Assembly (NCBI GenBank): GCA_965230495.1
Contig: OZ246004.1
Location: 2,480,001 to 2,544,000, forward strand
From: JACJYM01 sp965230495
GTDB taxonomy: Bacteria; Bacteroidota; Bacteroidia; Chitinophagales; Saprospiraceae
Length of the DNA stretch: 64,000 nt
Direction of reading: 5' to 3'
A program made the translations under genes and the position numbers. The notes under the pieces were generated by a model. The model saw only the letters and a program-made list of their open reading frames with translations, ran no database searches and was not told the DNA's origin. Shown here in pieces: positions 1 through 9,667 of this stretch (position 1 is its first letter; each line of letters opens with the position of its first letter).

Positions 1-3000
1 ATCAGGACAAAATTGACAAGGAGGATCATTCGTTAAAGTCGGTGGAAAGAAGAATACCACATCCTCACATTCTCCAGCCTCCAACGCAATAGTCACAGAA
101 CTATCTCCAGTTAAACTTGCTTGTACTGATTCTATTGTCTGTATGCTTGTAGCCGAACATCCGTTGGCATCAGTAAATTCATAAGATACAGTAATTATTC
201 CTTCGCCAGTAGCTGTAAGTTCATCTCCATTCAAAGAACCCGGGCCATTTACCGTAAATACACCCCCAGCAGGTGAACCTTCTAAAACAACCGTTTGTCC
301 CACACATAAAGTCTCATCACTACTTATAATATCAACAACTGGAACAGCATTCCTAGTTATTACAATTGAGTTAGATAACTCAAAGCATCCTTCAATATCC
401 GTATTCACATTATTTCCAATCATCATTCCTGTCAGACCATCACTATAACTGATATGATAAATAGTACAGTTACCTGCCGGAGCTCCTTCAAAGTTAAACG
501 GAGAGGCAAGTGGTAAATCTAAAATTATACCAGTTTCATCTGTAATAATCCATCCAGAATTGCTGCCTACATTATCGATTAAAGTCACATTCACCAAATC
601 ATCTACACCATCACCAACGCAAACTTCAATTGGATCCGTTGTAGATATTGTACCTCCCTCTACCTCGGTCTTAGTAACTGAAATTGAATTATCGCTAATA
701 TCAAAGCAATTTCCAGTTATGATTGACACAGCATCTCCCATATTAACAGTAGGTGTCGTACCTTCCCAACAAATAGACCAGATTTGACAAGTACCCATAG
801 CAGCACCCTCTAGATCAATCATTGCCGGATTATTTCCAATTTCAATTACTCCAGTAGATAAAATTACCGGGTCACCAGCAGCATCAGTTATAATGAAACC
901 ACAATTCGTATCTACACCATCAGAAGAAACATTGTTCATAACAGTAACTTCAACAATATCCATCACTCCATCACCACTACATAACATCAAATCACTTGTA
1001 GATGACACATCACCTCCATCAGCCGTACAACAGTTAGGTTCATCGAAGGTAGTCATAGCTTCACATGGCATAACACAAGTCAAATTTGGGTTCAAAGCCC
1101 CGATACTATTAGAAGTAGTAACTACCCATCCAGTATCTGTTAATGATAAAGAACTTGTAGGAGAAGTGCCGTTGGTTTCAGAAACCCCAATATCAACACT
1201 AGTCATTCCTACAGCACTACCATCCGTTGCTATAATTACTCCCTCATACGATATGAACTCAAGTACATTTCCGTCCGCATCAATAAGAGCTACACCATCC
1301 GGGCTACCATTTTGAATATTATTAGCAGAAGTAATTGTAACGACTCCACAACCTGTACCCAAATCAGCAACTACTCCTGATAAATTTTCTGTTCTATAAA
1401 CTGTTCCTCCGTTTCCATTATAAAACTCTAGTGTATAACCTGCTAAATCTGTCCCAGCGATTGCAGCAATTTCAATAAATTCATTGGGGTCTCCTGAATC
1501 ACTATCATCATAATGTAATTCACTAATATAAACTGAATTAGGGCTATCTGCATCTTTGAGTACTAAATCAACATTCATTGTTTCGTCGCCTACCAAGGAT
1601 GTATTGACGGTTATACAATCACCACTTACAGCAGGATAAGTAAAATCTCCTATTTCCATCTCATCAACAAGAACAGTTACGTCTGTAGATAAAGGAGCCA
1701 GAAAATCAAAACAAATCTCTAAACTATAAGTACCATCCATATTACAACTTGGCGTGACAGAGTTAATAGTAATATTACAAAATGTACAATCCTCAGTACA
1801 AGAACCTGATACATCGACCGTTATTGAGCCATTTGAAGGTGTAAAGTCGAATCCATCAACTGGAGTATGCCAAATATCCAATTGATATACTCCTGCAGAA
1901 ACCTCAGGAATTGCAGTGGTAGTCATAACTGGCATAGTTCCAGCTGCATCTAAAAATACACCTGTTCCAAAATTGATAGTAGAGATCGTCCATGTTTCTA
2001 ATGCTCCACTTGTAATTTCTATTATATCATGAAATAATATCACTGAGCCATCAGGATTTTCACTATTTAACGGATCACCACAACCGCACGGGTCAATAAC
2101 CATGGCGTCGGTAGCTTCGATACAATCATCAGCCTCAATAACAATGTTACTCACTCTCCATCTACTATAATTTCCATCGTCAAGATATCTGAATGCTACA
2201 TAAAATCCTGCCAAATCTCCACCGGGTATAGAAATAGACTCAGAACCAGTAGCATCCGTACCCCCCTGATCAGGAGCATCTATTGTTGCCAACAAATTCC
2301 AAGTGGCCAAGTTGGGGTCCCCAGTCCCAGAATAATCAGTTGATATTAGTACGTCAATATCCGTATCATCAAAATCTTCAAACCAGTCAAAGTTAAGGTT
2401 AGCAGTTGTAGCATTTATATATTCAAACAAAGGAGATACTGTCCAAAACTCAACATCCTGATCATTGCCCGATCCTCCTACAAAACCATTAAACTCATAA
2501 TACATTGCTCCTGCGTTCCACATTCCTGTAAGTGATGTTCCTTGATCATTTACCACTACTTGATTAGTAAAATCACCCATATCAACAAAACAATCTGTCA
2601 ACAATACACCACAAGGCTCAGGTGCTGCAAATAATGCCAACTCCATTAATGAACATGAAGAAAAATCAGAAAAACTAGCGGTCACGTCAACATCATTGCC
2701 ATCCGCTATCAATCCAACTAAAGTAACCGTCTGTGGACTTGATGTAATGGAAAAACTTTGTCCGTTTACATCCAATGTGCCAGTACCAGGAGGATCAACA
2801 TAGGTCACTGTAACTTCTTGAGTATATGTGTTGTCAGTCGGGTTACAATTAGTTTGTGTCCCAGCTGTTATCATTGTAATCTCACAATCCGGACATACAT
2901 CTAAAGGATACGGAGTGCCTGCAGAATCGTTATCAGACTCTCCATCTAAGGCATTAGGTCCGGAAAAAGTCCATTCACTATCATCAAAAGTAGTATTCTG

Positions 3001-6000
3001 CATCATATCATTCGCAACAGCCCATCCATCCGTGTATTCCCAAGATTCACCGGTACCATCTGTATTAATATCTCCAAAAACATCAACCACTGACCCATCA
3101 CAAAACAATTCAATAGCGTCATCGCCATTTATACTAACAGCTGCACTAACATCATTGGGTGGACAACCAAACCAGTTTTCAAACTCCGTCGCATTTGCCG
3201 CCACAAAAAAGCATTCTCCAGCTGCAAGTGATTCCATTGGAAAAGTATACTCCTCACCATCCGATCCACCTCCGTTATTAGCCGAACCCAAGCCATAACT
3301 ACTTAAATCATCGATATCATTAATAGCACATACTTGAACTCCCTTCGGCTGTCCTCCTGTCAATGGTCCGTCAATTACGCCTGCAATATTTAAATCTCCA
3401 CAAGGTGTCGAACATGCTACGGGTGCTGTAAACAAATCATTTTCAGTCAAACTACAACTACCGTCATTAGAAAATGAAGCTGTCACATCTACTGAAATAC
3501 CATCTGAATCAAGTCCGATCAAAGTAACCGTTTGTGGACTTGATGTAATGGAAAAACTTTGTCCGTTTACATCCAATGTTCCCATATTTGGTGGCGTACA
3601 ATAAGTTACCGTTATTTCTTGCGTATAAGTATTATCACCAGAGTTACAAGCTGTTTGTGTGCCTGCAGTTATCATTTGAATTTCACAAGGACAAACTGGA
3701 TTAGGATATGGATTTGTTGCTGTGCAGTTGTCTGTTTCTCCGTCCAAAGCGTTCGCTCCAGAGTATGTCCATTCAGAATCATCAAACGTTGTATTTTGAG
3801 TCATATCATTAGCTACTGCCCATCCGTCTTGATAATCCCATGTTTCTCCGGTACCATCCGTATTTATATCTCCGAAAACATCAACCACTGATCCATCACA
3901 AAACAGTTCTATGGCATCATCTCCATTTATTGCCATGGCTCCAGATGTATCATCAGGTGCACAACCAAACCAATTTTCGAATTCCGTAGATTCATTAGCA
4001 ACAAAAAAACATTCTCCAGCCATCAACATTTGTGCTGGAAAAGTATATTCCTCTCCGTCTGATCCCCCTCCATTATTAGCAGAACCCAAGCCATAATTAC
4101 TTAAATCATCGATATCATTAATAGCACATACTTGAACACCTTTAGGTTGTCCTCCTGTCAAAGGGCCATCTATTACACCTGCAATATATAAGTCCCCACA
4201 CGGCGTTGAACAAGTCGCTGATGCCGTAACCATAACATCAGTCGTACAACCTGCATCATCAATATCTGTAATCGTGAAACTCAAATCTCCATCGGATATA
4301 TCGTATGGTCCGAAACTAACACCTACATCATAATTACCCGTCGTACCATTAGGGTCGTCTGAACTCCAACTCGCTCCTGTATTGCTTCCCGTAACTGTCA
4401 CATCAAAAGTAAACGTATCATCACTCGGATCACTTGGCGTCCCATTATCATCACACAATATATTCGCTACCGTATGGCTTATGTCACAATCATCAGAACA
4501 AGTCGCTGGTGCCGTGACCATAACATCAGTTGTACAACCTGTATCATCAATGTCTGTAATCGTGAAACTCAAATCTCCACCGGATATATCGTATGGTCCG
4601 AAACTAACAGCTACATCATAATTACCCGTTGTACTATTGGGGTCGTCTGAACTCCAACTCGCTCCTGTATTACTTCCTGTAACTGTCACATCAAAAGTAA
4701 ACGTGTCATCACTCGGATCACTTGGCGTCCCATTATCATCACACAATATATTCGCTACCGTATGACTTATATCACAGGCATTACAGGCCATTGGAGCCGT
4801 AAACAAATCGTTCTCAGTTAAAGTACATCCGCTGTCATCTGAAAAAGTTGCAGTAACATCAACCAACATACCATCTGAATCAAGTCCAGTTAAAGTAACT
4901 GTTTGTGGACTTGATGTTATCGCAAATGATTGTCCATTCACATCTAATGTTCCTGTACTTGGCGGAGTACAATACGTTACTGTGATTTCCTGAGTATAAG
5001 TATTATCAGTAGGATCACATGCAGTCTGCGTACCAGCGGTAATCAATTGAATTTCGCAAGGACAAACTGGATTAGGATATGGATTTGCTGCTGTGCAATT
5101 GTCTGTTTCACCGTCCAAAGCATTCGGTCCAGAAAAAGTCCATTCCGAGTCATCAAATGTTGAATTAGGTACCATATCTGAAGCTACTGCCCAACCATCA
5201 AGATATTCCCATGTTTCTCCTGTGCCATCCGTATTTATATCTCCAAAGACATCCACCACAGAACCATCGCAAAACAACTCGATAGCATCATCTCCATTAA
5301 TAGCCATGGCTCCAGAAGTGTCATCTGGAGCACAACCAAACCAATTTTCAAATTCTGTAGATTCATTAGCAACAAAGAAACATTCACCAGCCATTAACAT
5401 CTGAACAGGAAAAGTATATTCTTCTCCATCAGAACCGCCTCCATTATTAGCAGAACCCAAGCCATATTGACTTAAGTCATCAATATCATTAATTGCACAC
5501 ACTTGAACCCCTTTTGGCTGTCCACCAGTTAAAGGACCATCTATTACACCTGCAATATATAAATCTCCACAATTGGACATAATTGTCATAGGGATACAGT
5601 TGCCGCTAAAAACTTGACATGCATCCATTGCTTGAACAGAAGCTAGTGTCATAGTAACATATGTACTAGGGTCTACATTTGGAGGAGGAGTTCCTCCACT
5701 AGATTTATAGTGCAGTCCATAGACACAATACTCCCCTGCTCCCAAAGATGTAAAATCAGCTCCTGAACTTTCTGCGTCTATTACACCAGTTGCATCATTT
5801 ACAGCCAGATAAGTATAACTGTAATCTGGATCTGATCCATCTCCATTTAAGTATATTTTACTTCCTGATGGTCCAGTTATGTCCACGGATTGGGTGGAAC
5901 TAGATCCTCCGAAATACACCAAATCATACGGTGTACAAGCTGTTAAACTTAAAGTAAATGTGCTTCCTGCTGAAACACCTCCACCAGGCATACCATCGTC

Positions 6001-8313
6001 GTCAAATGCGTTCGATCCAATATAGTTATCACAAGGATTCGCGGAATCAAAAGGATCATTATATACAGCAACAATAAGAAAAGAACTTAAAGTAAAAGTA
6101 AAAGTGTAGTCACCATCTGTATCAACCATAAAGCCTTCAGATCCAAAAGTTAGTCCAAAATTGCCACTACTACATGCATCTGCTCCTGTCATCATTGAAG
6201 TGCTGTTGAACGGACTATTAGCAGTATTTGTTCCTGAAGTAATATCTATTGAAGATACTTCAGAACCATAAATTTCCGTAGGATCTAAATCTAACTCAGC
6301 TGATCCGGTATTCGCTTCAACAGTTGAGATATCACAAATATTATTTGTAAGAGCTTCACAATCACTATCTATTGTAAAATCTACGTCTCCAATATCAAAA
6401 TACTTAACACAAGAAAAACAATTACTTTCCACCTTTACTCTAGCCTCGGTACTTGATGGTATATTAGAAGGGAGAGTAACCATCTCCGTTCCATCATTAG
6501 ATGTATTGGATACCAGCGTATATGGAAAAGTCAACCCACCATCCACTGATAACATTATATTCATCATATCACAAATTGTAGAAGAATTACTACCATCCCA
6601 TGTAACCGTCTCAGTCGCTCCAGCCATCCAAGTGACTCCAGTATTAGGAGCACTTACTTCTAACGGGTCTACTGTGTCGTCAACATCAATAGCAATACTT
6701 GAACAATGAACTCCACCTCCGTTGGAATTATTATCTCTAACAGTTACTTTAAAATTAAGTGTCCTTGCTACAGAGGGTAAACATTCTCCAACAGTTGTTG
6801 GATCCGGCACATTAGAGTCTTCTAAAATATACTGCAAGTCTGGAAAATATCTGATGGAGTTAGATGTAGGTGGATAGCTTCTAAATATAGGTCCAGAAGT
6901 ACTTGCACATGCAGCATCAGGTGCCCCATGTGGAGGACCGGCATCAGCTTGCTCCCAACAATATGTCAAATTATCTCCATCTGTATCAGTAGCAGAAGCC
7001 TCAAGTTGAAAAGGAGTTCCCGCAGGAATATCTATAGTAGAAGAACAAGGATTAGCATCAGCTACAGGAGGGGTGTTCCCAGTAGCACTTTCAGTATCGC
7101 AATCGTCTCCATCATCGGTTGTAATATAATCAATCATTTGATCTAAACTTGATTGATTGAAATACGAACTTGCACTAAATATAGTATTTCCATCTGCATC
7201 AGTAATGTTATGCCCCGAACCGCAAACACCAGGATAGGACATCAAAGTAGTTCCAGACCCAGGTTCATATGAAGTTGCCGCATTAATAGCTCCACTACAA
7301 GTAGGCGGATTATTGCTATTAAAGGTATGCGTTGCATCAAATTGATGAGCTGTCTCGTGAACCACCGTTGTAAAAAAGCCTAAGCTTGTATTAGGATTGG
7401 ATTGACTCCATGCTTTGGCTTTATTTGGAGGACTTCCTGCATCATCGCACACTACTCCAAGTCCAGCTTGTCCTGAGCCACTTCCTACAGAGCCTGCAAA
7501 ATGAAAGACATGTCCTAAATCGTACTCACCTATTGCAAAATAATTGCTTACCACAGTACCTGCATAATTGGCATCAGCACCGGTTGGAGGAACAATATCA
7601 AAAATTGCAGGATCTTCCGCTTCTATTTCTATGGTAAAATCAATTGCCAACTCAGCATTATACAAAGCTGTTACATCATTAGCAACATCTGTGGCAACAC
7701 CAATGGCTGTAGCTCCACCGCCATTATTAGACTCAAATTCATCTGTGATTACTATTGCCCATTCATAAGTTCTAAGAGTAGAACCATTGGAACTAGATCT
7801 TCCACTTCCCCCTCCTTTACTATGAAATCCTGAAGAATCGTTATTAAGACATTCAAAACTGAATTCAGGGTCTTTATAATAACTATTATATAGATTTCCA
7901 CTTCCCTCCTGCTCATCTATATAAATTGCCACTCTGGTCTTATCAAGTATTATAGCGTGTAATCTTTCATTATCAAAGGTTATCTTAACAATTCTAGATG
8001 GGTCGGTTACACAGTACGCATTATAAGATTTAATATTGGGAAAGGAACTCTTCATTCCGGGTCCAATCAAATCATTTAAATAAACTTTGTACTCCTTGAA
8101 ATCTCCATTGGGGTCTGGCAATTCCAGAGATATTCCATTGGACATCCCATCATTCTTCTCCTTATAAGAAATTGCGGATAGCAGGTCCGAGGTTAAGGAT
8201 GCCTCATCAATACTAAAACTAAAAGATTCGTTATTAAAGGATTGTGCAAAAATACTAGATACTTGCATTGAGAAAATAGCAAAGGCAAGTAAAACAAAGA
8301 AATTTTTCTTCAT
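1..8313 (-). CDS. Giant secreted modular zinc metalloprotease (reprolysin/M12B-like), C-terminus beyond left edge
   Basis: Reading leftwards from ATG at 8313, the frame stays open to base 1 (at least 2771 codons), so the C-terminus is missing. Residues 1-24 form a Sec signal peptide ending in IFAQ. Residues 319-329 read HETAHQFDATH, the extended metzincin zinc site with Asp at the usual Gly position, followed by a Met-turn-like TLMSYPG. This is typical of the secreted reprolysin-like proteases of Bacteroidota. After the catalytic domain come Ig/fibronectin-like segments. Three lamin-tail-like modules then follow (about residues 910-1090, 1370-1550 and 1635-1810), separated by beta-sandwich segments and a 96-residue tandem pair. 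Another lamin-tail-like segment (ISELHYDD) lies near residue 2260. The rest is Cys- and Asp-rich beta repeat. T9SS export is expected but its sorting domain is out of view. The role, extracellular proteolysis or adhesion, is inferred. Confidence 0.85.
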   Translation of the reverse strand, partial: MKKNFFVLLAFAIFSMQVSSIFAQSFNNESFSFSIDEASLTSDLLSAISYKEKNDGMSNGISLELPDPNGDFKEYKVYLNDLIGPGMKSSFPNIKSYNAYCVTDPSRIVKITFDNERLHAIILDKTRVAIYIDEQEGSGNLYNSYYKDPEFSFECLNNDSSGFHSKGGGSGRSSSNGSTLRTYEWAIVITDEFESNNGGGATAIGVATDVANDVTALYNAELAIDFTIEIEAEDPAIFDIVPPTGADANYAGTVVSNYFAIGEYDLGHVFHFAGSVGSGSGQAGLGVVCDDAGSPPNKAKAWSQSNPNTSLGFFTTVVHETAHQFDATHTFNSNNPPTCSGAINAATSYEPGSGTTLMSYPGVCGSGHNITDADGNTIFSASSYFNQSSLDQMIDYITTDDGDDCDTESATGNTPPVADANPCSSTIDIPAGTPFQLEASATDTDGDNLTYCWEQADAGPPHGAPDAACASTSGPIFRSYPPTSNSIRYFPDLQYILEDSNVPDPTTVGECLPSVARTLNFKVTVRDNNSNGGGVHCSSIAIDVDDTVDPLEVSAPNTGVTWMAGATETVTWDGSNSSTICDMMNIMLSVDGGLTFPYTLVSNTSNDGTEMVTLPSNIPSSTEARVKVESNCFSCVKYFDIGDVDFTIDSDCEALTNNICDISTVEANTGSAELDLDPTEIYGSEVSSIDITSGTNTANSPFNSTSMMTGADACSSGNFGLTFGSEGFMVDTDGDYTFTFTLSSFLIVAVYNDPFDSANPCDNYIGSNAFDDDGMPGGGVSAGSTFTLSLTACTPYDLVYFGGSSSTQSVDITGPSGSKIYLNGDGSDPDYSYTYLAVNDATGVIDAESSGADFTSLGAGEYCVYGLHYKSSGGTPPPNVDPSTYVTMTLASVQAMDACQVFSGNCIPMTIMSNCGDLYIAGVIDGPLTGGQPKGVQVCAINDIDDLSQYGLGSANNGGGSDGEEYTFPVQMLMAGECFFVANESTEFENWFGCAPDDTSGAMAINGDDAIELFCDGSVVDVFGDINTDGTGETWEYLDGWAVASDMVPNSTFDDSEWTFSGPNALDGETDNCTAANPYPNPVCPCEIQLITAGTQTACDPTDNTYTQEITVTYCTPPSTGTLDVNGQSFAITSSPQTVTLTGLDSDGMLVDVTATFSDDSGCTLTENDLFTAPMACNACDISHTVANILCDDNGTPSDPSDDTFTFDVTVTGSNTGASWSSDDPNSTTGNYDVAVSFGPYDISGGDLSFTITDIDDTGCTTDVMVTAPATCSDDCDISHTVANILCDDNGTPSDPSDDTFTFDVTVTGSNTGASWSSDDPNGTTGNYDVGVSFGPYDISDGDLSFTITDIDDAGCTTDVMVTASATCSTPCGDLYIAGVIDGPLTGGQPKGVQVCAINDIDDLSNYGLGSANNGGGSDGEEYTFPAQMLMAGECFFVANESTEFENWFGCAPDDTSGAMAINGDDAIELFCDGSVVDVFGDINTDGTGETWDYQDGWAVANDMTQNTTFDDSEWTYSGANALDGETDNCTATNPYPNPVCPCEIQMITAGTQTACNSGDNTYTQEITVTYCTPPNMGTLDVNGQSFSITSSPQTVTLIGLDSDGISVDVTASFSNDGSCSLTENDLFTAPVACSTPCGDLNIAGVIDGPLTGGQPKGVQVCAINDIDDLSSYGLGSANNGGGSDGEEYTFPMESLAAGECFFVAANATEFENWFGCPPNDVSAAVSINGDDAIELFCDGSVVDVFGDINTDGTGESWEYTDGWAVANDMMQNTTFDDSEWTFSGPNALDGESDNDSAGTPYPLDVCPDCEITMITAGTQTNCNPTDNTYTQEVTVTYVDPPGTGTLDVNGQSFSITSSPQTVTLVGLIADGNDVDVTASFSDFSSCSLMELALFAAPEPCGVLLTDCFVDMGDFTNQVVVNDQGTSLTGMWNAGAMYYEFNGFVGGSGNDQDVEFWTVSPLFEYINATTANLNFDWFEDFDDTDIDVLISTDYSGTGDPNLATWNLLATIDAPDQGGTDATGSESISIPGGDLAGFYVAFRYLDDGNYSRWRVSNIVIEADDCIEATDAMVIDPCGCGDPLNSENPDGSVILFHDIIEITSGALETWTISTINFGTGVFLDAAGTMPVMTTTAIPEVSAGVYQLDIWHTPVDGFDFTPSNGSITVDVSGSCTEDCTFCNITINSVTPSCNMDGTYSLEICFDFLAPLSTDVTVLVDEMEIGDFTYPAVSGDCITVNTSLVGDETMNVDLVLKDADSPNSVYISELHYDDSDSGDPNEFIEIAAIAGTDLAGYTLEFYNGNGGTVYRTENLSGVVADLGTGCGVVTITSANNIQNGSPDGVALIDADGNVLEFISYEGVIIATDGSAVGMTSVDIGVSETNGTSPTSSLSLTDTGWVVTTSNSIGALNPNLTCVMPCEAMTTFDEPNCCTADGGDVSSTSDLMLCSGDGVMDIVEVTVMNNVSSDGVDTNCGFIITDAAGDPVILSTGVIEIGNNPAMIDLEGAAMGTCQIWSICWEGTTPTVNMGDAVSIITGNCFDISDNSISVTKTEVEGGTISTTDPIEVCVGDGVDDLVNVTLIDNVGSNSGWIITDETGIILDLPLASPFNFEGAPAGNCTIYHISYSDGLTGMMIGNNVNTDIEGCFELSNSIVITRNAVPVVDIISSDETLCVGQTVVLEGSPAGGVFTVNGPGSLNGDELTATGEGIITVSYEFTDANGCSATSIQTIESVQASLTGDSSVTIALEAGECEDVVFFFPPTLTNDPPCQFCPD
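4214..4501 (-). repeat. Tandem repeat unit 1 of giant protease (288 bp)
   Basis: This is the first of two adjacent, in-frame, nearly identical 288-bp units (96 residues). Each begins near the motif CDISHTVANILCDD and ends with TTDVMVTA. The two differ at only scattered positions by eye, including synonymous sites, which points to recent duplication or gene conversion. Confidence 0.85.
4502..4789 (-). repeat. Tandem repeat unit 2 of giant protease (288 bp)
   Basis: This is the second copy of the 96-residue unit, immediately next to the first and in the same frame. The pair is inserted between two larger lamin-tail plus Ig-like units. Confidence 0.85.
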
Positions 8314-8500
8314 TTTGAGTTCGGTTGGTTATTAAATTGTTACTCCAGTTCTAAATGAACCGACTGTAAAAGTAGGTAAAAGAATTTGCTTGATTTAAAA
8401 TTATTTCATAATTCTGTAAAACTTAATATACGGGTTATATTCGCAGAAAGGTATATGCTTTTAGCAAACATCATGCGATTTTGCTCTCAAAAAATAAATT

Positions 8501-9568
8501 ATGTTACAAAACACTGTAGGCAAGGTATTACTTTTTCCTTTTTCATTGTTATATGGCTTTATCATTAACATGAGAAATATATTTTATGAGACAGGGCTTC
8601 TTAGGTCTTCCAAGTTCAATATTCCAATTATAAGTATCGGAAATTTATCTATCGGAGGAGCTGGTAAAACCCCTCACATAGAATATCTTATCGAATTGCT
8701 TAAGCCCTATCTATTTATCGGAACTCTCAGCAGAGGTTACAAAAGACAAACAAGAGGATTTAAACTTGTAGAATTCAATAGTACTGCTCTTGAAGTTGGT
8801 GATGAACCCCTACAGTTCAAAAGAAAATATATGGATATAGGAGTGGCGGTTTCTGAAAGTAGAGCATTGGGAATACCCTCTTTACTTTCTCATTATCCAT
8901 TTATCAAATGTATCTTGCTTGACGATGCTTTTCAACATAGAGCTGTAAAGCCCGATGTCAATATTCTTCTTACTGAGTATAGCAGACCATTTACAAGAGA
9001 TTCTCTCCTTCCCTCCGGAAGACTAAGAGAAAAGCCTAGCTCTTACAAAAGAGCGGATATAATTATAGTTACGAAATGCCCTCAAGAACTTGAGACAGTC
9101 GATCAGGAAAAGTGGATTGAAGAAATCAAACCACTTTCACATCAAAAATTATTCTTTACTAGATACAAGTACTATGATGTTTACAATTTTTTCGATACTT
9201 CCAAAAAATTAACACTCAACGAAAATTATAATGTTATCCTTATTAGTGCAATAGCTAATACTGATTATTTATACTCTTATATAAATAATCAGGTTTCAAC
9301 AGTAATCGAACTAGAATATGAAGATCATCATAACTTTAAAAAACTAGATATTGAATACATCGAAAAAGTTTTTAGAAATACTGAAAAAGACAATGTAATA
9401 ATCGTTACTACGGAAAAAGATGCGATGAGACTTGACTTACATCGAAAGATGTTATGGGACCTAAAGTTGCCTTTATATATACTGCCAATAAAGGTTCAGT
9501 TCCTAAACAACCAAAGCTCACTATTTGAAGATGAGATAAAGCAGTTTCTAATCCAATACGAAGCCTAA
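8501..9568 (+). CDS. lpxK: Tetraacyldisaccharide 4'-kinase LpxK
   Basis: LpxK phosphorylates the 4' position of the lipid A disaccharide precursor at the inner face of the inner membrane, giving lipid IVA. The 355 residues fit the family length. A hydrophobic N-terminal segment (about residues 8-25) is followed by the family P-loop GNLSIGGAGKTP at about residue 47, the LSRGYKR motif, a DDAFQHR motif, and TTEKDAMRL near the C-terminus. ATG at 8501 gives the normal family N-terminus. The gene points away from the giant protease, and the next gene is a separately promoted outer-membrane protein. It implies a lipid A-containing outer membrane. Confidence 0.95.
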   Translation: MLQNTVGKVLLFPFSLLYGFIINMRNIFYETGLLRSSKFNIPIISIGNLSIGGAGKTPHIEYLIELLKPYLFIGTLSRGYKRQTRGFKLVEFNSTALEVGDEPLQFKRKYMDIGVAVSESRALGIPSLLSHYPFIKCILLDDAFQHRAVKPDVNILLTEYSRPFTRDSLLPSGRLREKPSSYKRADIIIVTKCPQELETVDQEKWIEEIKPLSHQKLFFTRYKYYDVYNFFDTSKKLTLNENYNVILISAIANTDYLYSYINNQVSTVIELEYEDHHNFKKLDIEYIEKVFRNTEKDNVIIVTTEKDAMRLDLHRKMLWDLKLPLYILPIKVQFLNNQSSLFEDEIKQFLIQYEA

Positions 9569-9605
9569 CAATTATATAATTGTTCTGAACCTTATTTATT
9601 ATAGT

Positions 9606-9613
9606 TATTTTTG
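9606..9613 (+). promoter_or_regulatory. Bacteroidota-type promoter (-7 box TATTTTTG)
   Basis: TATTTTTG matches the TAnnTTTG -7 consensus. A TTG triplet lies 23 bases upstream, at the long end of the usual spacing. The site is about 55 bases before the ATG of the RemB/Wzi-like gene. Confidence 0.5.
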
Positions 9614-9667
9614 CAACATATTATCACCTTTTTTCATGTGGCTTTTGAATTAAAACTAGCTAAATAG

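Larger units (their letters stand above)
2620..5588 (-). repeat. Three-fold lamin-tail-like plus Ig-like module array
   Basis: Three copies of a roughly 265-residue unit run at about 4790-5588, 3418-4213 and 2620-3417. Each contains CGDLYIAGVIDGPLTGG or a close variant, then VVDVFGDINTDGTGE, then an Ig-like stretch with GTLDVNGQSF and SPQTVTL. Corresponding points lie 798 bp apart between the two left copies. The right-hand interval is 1371 bp because it also holds the two 288-bp units. The DNA copies are clearly diverged, unlike the 288-bp pair. Confidence 0.8.

Noticed and set aside
4214..4789. Tandem repeats that might suggest a CRISPR array
   Set aside because: The units are 288 bp, in frame and adjacent without spacers; they are protein repeats.
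560..7768. Several plus-strand reading frames of 60-156 codons between 560 and 7768
   Set aside because: They are antisense shadows of the continuous minus-strand protease frame and have low-complexity translations without start context.
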